Shown here piece by piece: positions 1-5,349 of a DNA stretch of 5,349 nucleotides (position 1 is the stretch's first letter; each line of letters starts with the position of its first letter). This DNA is from Spirochaetota bacterium. GTDB taxonomy: Bacteria > Spirochaetota > Spirochaetia > Treponematales > Treponemataceae. The position numbers and the translations under genes are program-made. The DNA lies in NCBI GenBank assembly GCA_022704725.1, contig JAKJFV010000135.1, positions 1-5,349 of the forward strand, given 5' to 3'. A model generated the notes under the pieces. The model searched no databases. It worked only from the letters and a program-made list of their open reading frames with translations, and was not told where the DNA came from.

Positions 1-13
1 GTTAAAATTTTAA

Positions 14-44
14 TTGTGAAAGCCATAGCGGATACTAGCATAAT
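14..44 (+). promoter_or_regulatory. Weak candidate promoter for the lipoprotein gene
   Basis: A TTGTGA hexamer at 14-19 and CATAAT at 39-44 are separated by 19 bases, slightly longer than the usual 16-18 for a housekeeping promoter. The following leader is about 60 bases and ends in a good Shine-Dalgarno sequence. The stretch 1-113 is otherwise AT-rich, with a short TTAAAATTTTAA palindrome at 2-13 and a run of seven A at 50-56 or so, and I see no gene in it. A second -10-like hexamer, TATAAC at 93-98, would start the mRNA inside the Shine-Dalgarno sequence and is less attractive. AT-rich DNA yields such matches by chance, so this is a weak call. Confidence 0.22.
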
Positions 45-113
45 TTTACAAAAAAATCTAATACAGTGCGTTAAAAACTGCGCCTCTGTGACTATAACTA
101 GTCAGGAGGTTTT

Positions 114-1133
114 ATGAAAAAACTGATGCCTTATCTCGCCGCCGCCGGTCTTGTTATGATTGTAATGCTCGTTCTTTTTTTTCCCGCCTGTACCTTAAGT
201 CCAAGCGGTATTACCATTTTAGACGGAGATTATTCTCCTCCTCTGTATATTGAAGCGCAGTTTTCCTCTTCAGAGTTGATGAAGCTTTATTTTACCGAGA
301 AAATAATGGTGATCGAAGCAGAACTCCAAAATGATACAACAAAAACTTCTTCTGTTTGTACTATTGATCCTCTTATGTGTATACAGGAATCAGACTCGGT
401 GTTTTCTATTCCAGTTGTCTTTACTTCAGAAACGGAACCCGGGCTCCCGTACACCTTATTTGCCTGCGCAGAGGATGAGGCCGGCAATACTCTGAATTTT
501 TCTGTTTCCTTTTCCGGGTTCAATAACAGAATGCCTCCTGTCATGCTGAATGAGGTAAGAACAGAGTATACGAAACCAAAGGTTGAATTTGTAGAGATGA
601 AGGTTCTTGAGGACGGAAATATCGGGGGACTTGTTGTTTATAATGCCTATGACGGCGAAAAGTCATGGTATATTTTCCCTTCCGTTGAGGTAAAAAAAGA
701 TGAGATGCTCGTTCTTCATTACAGAACTCTCGAAGAAGATTGCAGGGACGAGTACGGCTCTCTCGATGAATCGCTCGGGACAGAATCCAATCCCGGCGCC
801 CGCGACTTCTGGATCCCGGAGACCAGGGCAAGAATAGGACTTAACGATGTAATTCTTGTTAAAAGCTCCTGTACAGGGAAAATTCTGGATGCTCTACTTA
901 TTAGTGAGAGCGGAAAAGAAGGCTGGAAAACTGAGGAGATGGAAAAGGCTGCAAGGAGAGCCTATGAAAGCGGCGCATGGAGCAGCGGCTGGGAGCCAAA
1001 AGATGCGTTGTGTTCCGACAATGTTACCACAACAAGGACTCTGAGCAGGCAAAAAGACGGCAGCTGGATAACAACAGCCTCCGGGGGTGCGAGTCCGGGA
1101 AAAGAAAATTCAACAAAGGCCTATGTTAAATGA
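114..1133 (+). CDS. Predicted lipoprotein with Ig-like and lamin-tail-like domains
   Basis: The 339-residue product begins with a lipoprotein signal: basic MKK, a hydrophobic stretch to about residue 23, then LFFPAC with the acceptor Cys at residue 26. It should therefore be lipid-anchored at the envelope. Residues about 40-137 read like an Ig-like domain of the bacterial surface type, ending in a DEAGNTL motif and a short link containing NNRMPP. Residues about 143-332 resemble a lamin-tail domain: LNEVR at 145-149, VEFVEM at 157-162, a hydrophobic beta pattern, DFWIPETRARIG at 231-242, TTTRTLSR at 305-312 and a closing SPGKEN at 327-332. Lamin-tail domains in bacteria occur in secreted or surface proteins and are thought to mediate binding; no enzymatic residues are apparent. 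The start is well supported by AGGAGG at 104-109, four bases before the ATG. No terminator follows, so transcription may read on into the U32 gene 72 bases downstream. The exact role is unknown. Confidence 0.85.
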   Translation: MKKLMPYLAAAGLVMIVMLVLFFPACTLSPSGITILDGDYSPPLYIEAQFSSSELMKLYFTEKIMVIEAELQNDTTKTSSVCTIDPLMCIQESDSVFSIPVVFTSETEPGLPYTLFACAEDEAGNTLNFSVSFSGFNNRMPPVMLNEVRTEYTKPKVEFVEMKVLEDGNIGGLVVYNAYDGEKSWYIFPSVEVKKDEMLVLHYRTLEEDCRDEYGSLDESLGTESNPGARDFWIPETRARIGLNDVILVKSSCTGKILDALLISESGKEGWKTEEMEKAARRAYESGAWSSGWEPKDALCSDNVTTTRTLSRQKDGSWITTASGGASPGKENSTKAYVK

Positions 1134-1189
1134 AGCTTTTCACTGTGTACGGGCGGAGGAAGACTGTACTATCTTAAAAGATGAAATTC

Positions 1190-1198
1190 TGCTATAGT
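1190..1198 (+). promoter_or_regulatory. Candidate extended -10 promoter just before the U32 gene
   Basis: The sequence TGCTATAGT matches an extended -10 element (TG, one base, then TATAGT, five of six to consensus). With usual spacing, transcription would start at about 1205-1206, exactly where the preferred ATG of the U32 gene begins. The -35 region at the right distance (about 1170-1175) is poor, which extended -10 promoters tolerate. The call is inference from the motif and its position; an isolated match could be chance. Confidence 0.35.
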
Positions 1199-1205
1199 GA
1201 CAGCT

Positions 1206-3536
1206 ATGGCAGAATTATTGGCCCCGGCAGGTAATGTCGAAGCGCTCGATGCAGCGATCGGTGAGGGCGCCGATGCAGTGTACATGGGGCTTAAAAGTTT
1301 TAATGCCCGCTTACGTTCCTCAAATTTTGCGTGGAATCAGTTTGAAGCGGCAGTTGAGTCGGTACATAGACAAAAAAAGAAGATTTTCGTAACGGTTAAT
1401 ACCGTTGTTGAGGAATGGGAACTTGAACGCTTATACCGCTTTTTGGCATATTTAAATAAAATAGGACCGGATGGAATTATTGTACAGGATATGGGTGTTA
1501 TCCGTATGGTTCAGGAATTTTTCCCGAATTTACGTATGCATGCCTCCACCCAGCTTAATGCAGCAAGTGCTAATGCGGTAAACCTTCTTGGAAAGGCCGG
1601 TTTAAAAAGGGTTGTACTTGCACGGGAATTAGGGCTGGAAGAGGTGACTGCAATCCGGCAAAGAACAAATTCAGAGCTGGAAGTTTTTGTTCACGGTGCT
1701 CTTTGTGTTAGTGAATCGGGGCTTTGTCTTTTTTCAAGCTACCTCGGCGGAAAATCGGCCAATCGCGGTATGTGTACGCAGGCTTGCCGCCGGTTTTATT
1801 CAGCAGAAGTACCCGGAGGACTTGCGCAGGGGTATTATTTTTCTCCGCATGATCTTCAATTAATAGAAAAAATTCCCGATTTAGTAAAAGCCGGTGTTGA
1901 TTCGTTTAAAATTGAAGGACGAATGAAGAGCGCAGAATATGTAGGCAGTGTAACTGCTGCATACCGGTATGTTTTAAATAATTGGGAAACAGATAAAAAA
2001 GGTGCAATTGCGGCTGCCAAACGCATGCTTTCAACCGATTTTGCGCGTTCAAAAACAATGTACTGGTATGAGTCTTCAAAGGCTGATAATTTGCTCGATC
2101 CAAAGCAGGCAGGCGGAACCGGAATCTATCTTGGAAAAATTGAACGCATGAAAACTCTTGAAGTTCGTTCTATCGTTGACGGACAGGAATCAAGTGTAGA
2201 TGAATCAGACCAAGATACAATAGAACATGAAGCTTCAAATCCTGAAAGTGTAAAAGAAAAAACAACCTTTGCTGTATTACGGGGCGGTTCATATGATCCG
2301 GATGCAGGAGATTCAATACGGCTTCATAGAAAGGATGACTCAAACCGTGAAAGCTATAAAGTTAAACAGGTAAAAACTATAGACAATGAAAGATGGATAG
2401 ATATTCCTCAGGGTTTCTCAACAGGAGATAACGTATATCTTATTCAGACAAAGTCTATGTCAAAGCGCTACCCTCATGTTCTTCCTCATGATTTATCCCG
2501 ATTCAGGTCTCAGCCTGGTGCGCAACAGCTTCCTGTTATGGATTTAACCTCAACATCGAAAGAAGACCTAAAATACTTTCCCGAAGGCATATATGTACAG
2601 GTTTCTACTGTTAAAGATCTTTTTGGTGTTATTAATGAAAACCCCGTCCGGTATATTCTTGAACTTAACAGCGAAACACAACAGGCCTTAATAGAAAAAA
2701 AAGAAACATTGCCGGTTTCCAAAAAACAGATATTTATATCTCTTGATCCTTTTTGCCCGCAGGCTGTAGAGGATAATCTGGCACAAACGGTATCGTATCT
2801 TTTATCTGAAGGATACAGAAATTGGATTGTGAATAATCCGGCACACCTGGCTCTTTTTAGAGACAGCAGCTGCTTCCTTATAGCGGGACCTTACTTGTAC
2901 ACCTTTAACCGCTGGGCAGTTTCATTTTTAGAAAATCAAAAGCTTGAAGCATTTATATCTCCTTATGAAAACTCCAGACTGAATCTTGAGTCAACGTTCG
3001 ATGCGCAGCATAGAAAACGCGTTTTAGTCCCTCTTTTTGCATACCCTGCGCTTTTTAGAATGAGGTTTCAATTACCCTCCTCATATGACTTTACCTTTTT
3101 CCAAGACAAAGAAGGAGGCGTTTTTAAAGCTCTTTCTACAGCTGACGGCTCCTTTGTTCTCCCCGAAAAACCTTTTTCTATACTTGATAAATGGAAATTT
3201 TTACAAACAGCAGGATTTACTCATTTCCTCATAGACCTTTCAAAAACCCAGATAACAAAGGTAATGTTTAAACAGATTTTAAAGGCCTTATACAAGGGTG
3301 AACCTTTGGAAGACATAAGCAGGTTTAATTGGAAGGATGGTTTTTATTCACCTGAAAAAATCGAAAACTTTAAAAATGCTGCTGAACGTGCAAAAAAGGA
3401 GCGAAGTGCTGCACCCTTACGCGGAAAAAGACAGCCTCAGCCGTATAAAACTGGGTATAGTAAAGACAGTACTTCCCGCTCTCGTTCCTTTGACGGCAAA
3501 AAGGGGCGGTCTAAAAATGACCGGAAAGGCCGTTAA
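1206..3536 (+). CDS. Long U32-family iron-sulfur protein, probable RNA hydroxylation enzyme
   Basis: The N-terminal MAELLAPAGN and the block SPHDLQLIEKIPDLVKAG then DSFKIEGRMKS (residues 213-242) are hallmarks of the U32 family. Four cysteines, C167, C174, C190 and C194, lie in HGALC...SGLC...SANRGMCTQAC, the cluster that binds iron-sulfur in the family. The family was once called collagenase-like peptidase; studied members TrhP (YegQ) and RlhA (YdcP) hydroxylate tRNA wobble uridine and 23S rRNA cytidine, using prephenate. At 776 residues it is longer than E. coli RlhA (about 650). A beta-rich domain follows at about 305-415, interrupted by an acidic insert (328-352). Residues about 508-695 look like a degenerate U32 copy, and 730-776 form a Lys/Arg/Ser-rich tail that could bind RNA. 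I chose ATG 1206 over GTG 1197 because the family starts right at this ELLAPAGN motif; neither has a Shine-Dalgarno sequence. Whether the substrate is tRNA or rRNA cannot be decided, so no symbol is given. Confidence 0.88.
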   Translation: MAELLAPAGNVEALDAAIGEGADAVYMGLKSFNARLRSSNFAWNQFEAAVESVHRQKKKIFVTVNTVVEEWELERLYRFLAYLNKIGPDGIIVQDMGVIRMVQEFFPNLRMHASTQLNAASANAVNLLGKAGLKRVVLARELGLEEVTAIRQRTNSELEVFVHGALCVSESGLCLFSSYLGGKSANRGMCTQACRRFYSAEVPGGLAQGYYFSPHDLQLIEKIPDLVKAGVDSFKIEGRMKSAEYVGSVTAAYRYVLNNWETDKKGAIAAAKRMLSTDFARSKTMYWYESSKADNLLDPKQAGGTGIYLGKIERMKTLEVRSIVDGQESSVDESDQDTIEHEASNPESVKEKTTFAVLRGGSYDPDAGDSIRLHRKDDSNRESYKVKQVKTIDNERWIDIPQGFSTGDNVYLIQTKSMSKRYPHVLPHDLSRFRSQPGAQQLPVMDLTSTSKEDLKYFPEGIYVQVSTVKDLFGVINENPVRYILELNSETQQALIEKKETLPVSKKQIFISLDPFCPQAVEDNLAQTVSYLLSEGYRNWIVNNPAHLALFRDSSCFLIAGPYLYTFNRWAVSFLENQKLEAFISPYENSRLNLESTFDAQHRKRVLVPLFAYPALFRMRFQLPSSYDFTFFQDKEGGVFKALSTADGSFVLPEKPFSILDKWKFLQTAGFTHFLIDLSKTQITKVMFKQILKALYKGEPLEDISRFNWKDGFYSPEKIENFKNAAERAKKERSAAPLRGKRQPQPYKTGYSKDSTSRSRSFDGKKGRSKNDRKGR

Positions 3537-3565
3537 TCTAATGCGGCGCACTTCTTTGTAGTTAC

Positions 3566-3607
3566 AAAATAACCATAGAAAAGGAATTTTCTATGGTTAT
3601 TTTTTTT
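3566..3607. terminator. Bidirectional intrinsic terminator between U32 gene and ssb
   Basis: Left arm 3566-3582 and right arm 3587-3603 pair over about 17 base pairs around a GGAA loop (3583-3586); the core is CCATAGAAAA against TTTTCTATGG. On the + strand the arm runs into an unbroken T-run to 3607, ideal for ending the U32 transcript 30 bases after its stop. On the - strand the hairpin begins a few bases after the ssb stop codon and is followed by TTTTG, so it can also stop ssb transcription, though with a shorter T-run. The stem is AU-rich, as expected in this genome, and the convergent gene layout fits a shared terminator. Confidence 0.85.
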
Positions 3608-4025
3608 AGAATGCCGGCATAGGCTCCTTTTCTTCAACAACATGATGCAGAATATCACGAATAGTTTCTTCATCATCTGCGTCATGATTTTTATTAAATA
3701 CAGGTTTGAACTCGACATGTTCTGCGACAATAGATATTTTTGAATAATTTTTCCCATCACTTCCTGTCCATCTATTCTGCTTAAGCCTGCCGATGACTCT
3801 CACACCTCGTCCTTTTCCTCCGTTTGCTGAACAGGTTTGAGCTAAATTTCCCCAAGTTTCAACATCAAAATACGATACTTCTTTATCAAAGCCGCCTTCT
3901 GAATTCTTAAATGAGCGGTTTGCAGCAATTGAAAATGTGCAAAGTGCAGTTCCTCGTGCAGTTTCTTTTGCTAACGGATCTCTAACGATGTTTCCTTCAA
4001 TAACGAGTGAATTAATTGAATTCAT
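3606..4025 (-). CDS. ssb: Single-stranded DNA-binding protein
   Basis: The 139-residue product is a standard bacterial SSB: an OB-fold in residues 1-108, then a short tail. It coats single-stranded DNA during replication, recombination and repair, normally as a tetramer. Recognisable blocks are INSLVIEGNIVRDP near the start, CTFSIAANRSFK at 29-40, YFDVETWGNLAQTC at 52-65 and GRLKQNRWTGSDGK at 79-92. W58 and W86 are likely DNA-stacking aromatics, W86 sitting where E. coli has W88. The tail (111-139) is short and acidic but ends PMPAF instead of the usual acidic-DIPF tip that recruits partner proteins; the acidic run sits upstream in EEKEP. The start is supported by AGGAG (4036-4040 on the complement), ten bases before the ATG. 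The gene lacks the rpsF and rpsR neighbours often seen around ssb, so it might be a second copy. It converges on the U32 gene and lies 89 bases after the unknown membrane-protein gene. Confidence 0.95.
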   Translation of the reverse strand: MNSINSLVIEGNIVRDPLAKETARGTALCTFSIAANRSFKNSEGGFDKEVSYFDVETWGNLAQTCSANGGKGRGVRVIGRLKQNRWTGSDGKNYSKISIVAEHVEFKPVFNKNHDADDEETIRDILHHVVEEKEPMPAF

Positions 4026-4054
4026 GTGTCTAAAACTCCTACACTATAAAATTT

Positions 4055-4066
4055 ATGCGGCCGCAT
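4055..4066. repeat. Perfect 12-bp palindrome upstream of ssb
   Basis: ATGCGGCCGCAT is a perfect inverted repeat with a fully G/C eight-base core, standing out in an otherwise AT-rich gap. It lies 30 bases before the ssb start codon, between the candidate -10 box and the Shine-Dalgarno sequence. Its place suits an operator for a dimeric regulator. As RNA it could form only a four-pair stem with a GGCC loop, so it is a poor terminator for the upstream gene. Function is inference only. Confidence 0.5.
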
Positions 4067-4078
4067 CTATGTTATAGA
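4066..4078. repeat. Short dyad next to the palindrome
   Basis: TCTAT and ATAGA are five-base inverted arms around a GTT spacer, directly adjoining the 12-bp palindrome. The dyad overlaps the candidate ssb -10 hexamer, so a protein bound here could block transcription. Arms this short and AT-rich arise by chance often, and the call has low weight without comparison to related genomes. Confidence 0.3.
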
Positions 4079-4098
4079 CATTAGTGAGGTGTTTCTAA
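4071..4098 (-). promoter_or_regulatory. Weak candidate promoter for ssb
   Basis: Read on the - strand, TATAAC (complement of 4071-4076) matches five of six -10 bases, and TTAGAA (complement of 4093-4098) is a poor -35, with a 16-base spacer. Transcription would start near 4064, inside the palindrome, and leave a leader of about 40 bases holding the ssb Shine-Dalgarno sequence. A competing -10, TATAGT (complement of 4043-4048), lies so close to the Shine-Dalgarno sequence that it would leave almost no leader. No convincing terminator separates ssb from the gene before it, so read-through is also possible. Confidence 0.28.
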
Positions 4099-4114
4099 CG
4101 AATTTTTAAGAAAT

Positions 4115-5349
4115 TTATTTAATATTTTTAACAAGCTGTATCATGAAGAGCTGCACATAGGTGTCGAGTTCTTTTCTGTCCCGTATTTTCTGCAGCGAAG
4201 GAGTATTAATTAATGTTTGCGAGAGTTCCTGTATGCGTTCCGCTGTGAAATTTGAAGAACGTATAGTTCTTAAAATTTTCCGCATATAGTCACGTATAAG
4301 GGAATTTACATCTTCTGTTAGATGTTCTCTCGACTGCTTATTAAGCATCTTGTTCCATGCATGAAGATTTGTTTTGAGTTCTTCTTCCAAACTTGATCCG
4401 TCGGGAACGAGTTTCCTTTCTATTTCTACCGCCGCATTTTTAAGTTCTGCTTTCTTGGAATTATGATGATGATCAGTATTCTCGTCTTTTTCAGAGTTTA
4501 CTTTTTCCGGTGTTTTGCTTATAGTTTTATTTTTTTTCTTCGGTTTTTTAAATAAAAGTGCGGCAATCCAGGAGAGAATAGGCACTGTATACCAGAAAGG
4601 CAGCAGGATCTTTGCATCGGTGAGCAGTTCTTGTCTGTTGAACATAAGAAGTTCACTGTATGGAATAAGTTTACCATTCACAAAAAGATTAATTTTTTCG
4701 CTTACCGGTTCTTGAGACGAACGGGTCTCATAATGTACCAAGGGTAAAAAGTTAGAGGTAAGGAGCGCATAAAGAACAGGGGAGTGAACCCGAACTGCTT
4801 CTTCAAGTCTCTGCTCAAAAGCTTTTTGCTCTTTTACTGCAGGAATTGTCTCATAGTCTTTGAGCAGCGAAAACCATTCCTTTACAATGATTCCGCTTAT
4901 GGTATCGCGGGCATCGCTTGCAAGGCGGACAATGAGGGGTATAACCTTATTTTTGTATATAAAGAAGCGCTGTTCTGATTCAAGCTTGAACACTAAAAGG
5001 GGAGGAAGATTATTTTTGTCGAGCGAGGTTGTTGCATCGTGAAGCCAGTCATGAAGATCCTGCTCTGTATATTGTCCAAGAAGGGGAATACCTCTTGAAT
5101 CGACAAAGCGTGAAATTGAGTCATTGTTAAAATAGTACGGCGGTTTTCCCAATATTTGTTCAAGAGCCTTAAGAGCATTTGCTCTTTGCTGGTCCTGCTG
5201 AATCCTTGTTTTGAAATAGGTAACCGCAATTTCTGTTATTTGAATAGCCTGTAAGACTGATATATCTTCCTGGGTATAATCTTTTACTTTTTCATAGTCC
5301 TGCCGGATAAAATAACAAAGCTGATTCCAAAAATAAAAAGTATCAGCAG
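4115..5349 (-). CDS. Unrecognised protein with one central membrane segment, start outside window
   Basis: I do not recognise this family. The frame is open from its TAA at 4115-4117 to the right edge, giving 410 visible codons. A TTG at 5150-5152 could be read as a start, but 65 further in-frame codons without a stop lie upstream and have protein-like composition, with aromatic and amphipathic stretches such as YFIRQDYEKVKDY, so the gene is almost certainly longer. Counting from that TTG, residues about 183-201 (4550-4606) form a single hydrophobic helix, LLPFWYTVPILSWIAALLF, followed at once by KKPKKKNK, which by the positive-inside rule places the C-terminal side in the cytoplasm. A hydrophilic linker with a DHHH patch (about 205-235) leads to a helical, charged C-terminal region (about 236-345). 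The long N-terminal part would then lie outside the inner membrane, but the true N-terminus is needed to judge this. It precedes ssb on the same strand by 89 bases, possibly cotranscribed. No catalytic motif is visible. Confidence 0.8.
   Translation of the reverse strand, partial: ADTFYFWNQLCYFIRQDYEKVKDYTQEDISVLQAIQITEIAVTYFKTRIQQDQQRANALKALEQILGKPPYYFNNDSISRFVDSRGIPLLGQYTEQDLHDWLHDATTSLDKNNLPPLLVFKLESEQRFFIYKNKVIPLIVRLASDARDTISGIIVKEWFSLLKDYETIPAVKEQKAFEQRLEEAVRVHSPVLYALLTSNFLPLVHYETRSSQEPVSEKINLFVNGKLIPYSELLMFNRQELLTDAKILLPFWYTVPILSWIAALLFKKPKKKNKTISKTPEKVNSEKDENTDHHHNSKKAELKNAAVEIERKLVPDGSSLEEELKTNLHAWNKMLNKQSREHLTEDVNSLIRDYMRKILRTIRSSNFTAERIQELSQTLINTPSLQKIRDRKELDTYVQLFMIQLVKNIK

Noticed and set aside
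1155..1184. GGAGGA followed by in-frame CTG, as an upstream start for the U32 gene
   Set aside because: The frame meets a TGA at 1182-1184 before reaching the U32 coding sequence.
1197..1205. GTG at 1197 as start of the U32 gene
   Set aside because: It adds only three residues, has no Shine-Dalgarno sequence, overlaps the -10 candidate, and family members begin right at the ELLAPAGN motif served by ATG 1206.
1181..1234. Tiny frame MKFCYSDSYGRIIGPGR overlapping the U32 start, a possible leader peptide
   Set aside because: No Shine-Dalgarno sequence at proper spacing, no attenuator-like hairpins, and it largely overlaps the U32 coding region in another frame.
1206..3536. Collagenase-type protease activity for the U32 protein
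   Set aside because: The conserved four-cysteine cluster and the studied family members point to iron-sulfur RNA hydroxylation; no signal peptide or protease catalytic motif is visible.
4093..4114. Terminator after the unknown membrane-protein gene
   Set aside because: Only weak AT arms (TTTCT with AGAAA), interrupted by mismatches and lacking a G/C stem and a proper T-run.
5150..5152. TTG as the true start of the unknown membrane-protein gene
   Set aside because: The frame continues without a stop for 65 codons to the window edge with protein-like composition, and no good Shine-Dalgarno sequence precedes the TTG.
4993..5229. Alternative - strand frame of 78 codons starting with ATG
   Set aside because: It overlaps the longer open frame of the unknown gene throughout, and shows no domain features.
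1..5349. Mobile elements, CRISPR arrays, tRNA or defence system
   Set aside because: No transposase, repeat-spacer pattern, tRNA-like cloverleaf, flanking direct repeats or defence-type domains were seen on either strand.

Overview
The window is 5.3 kb of AT-leaning bacterial DNA with four protein-coding genes: two on the + strand, then two on the - strand. No RNA gene, insertion sequence, CRISPR array or tRNA is visible. The organism looks like a spirochaete, most likely a treponeme. This rests on inference from overall gene style, a lipoprotein with the loose lipobox LFFPAC, and an unusually long U32 protein. No rRNA or other marker confirms it.

Left half (+ strand): positions 114-1133 encode a predicted lipoprotein with an N-terminal Ig-like domain and a C-terminal lamin-tail-like domain. 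A 72-base gap without a visible terminator leads to a 776-residue U32-family protein (1206-3536). It keeps the four-cysteine cluster of the iron-sulfur U32 proteins, such as those that hydroxylate tRNA or 23S rRNA. It also carries an acidic insert, a second half that looks like a worn U32 copy, and a very basic tail. Its start has no Shine-Dalgarno sequence, but an extended -10 box lies about 7 bases upstream, so a leaderless mRNA is possible.

Middle: a 17-bp hairpin with a GGAA loop and a T-run (3566-3607) lies between the convergent U32 and ssb genes and probably terminates transcription from both sides.

Right half (- strand): ssb (3606-4025) encodes a 139-residue single-stranded DNA-binding protein with an atypical C-terminal tip. 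The 89-base region upstream holds a 12-bp perfect palindrome, a second dyad and a weak promoter candidate. The gene before ssb (stop at 4115) encodes a protein I do not recognise, with one central membrane segment. Its frame stays open to the right edge, so its true start lies outside the window.

The genes do not form an obvious pathway: an envelope lipoprotein, a probable RNA-modification enzyme, a DNA-replication/repair protein and an unknown membrane protein. I see no convincing new multi-gene system. The points most worth following are the structure and start of the U32 protein, the SSB tip with the palindromes upstream of ssb, and the unknown membrane protein.
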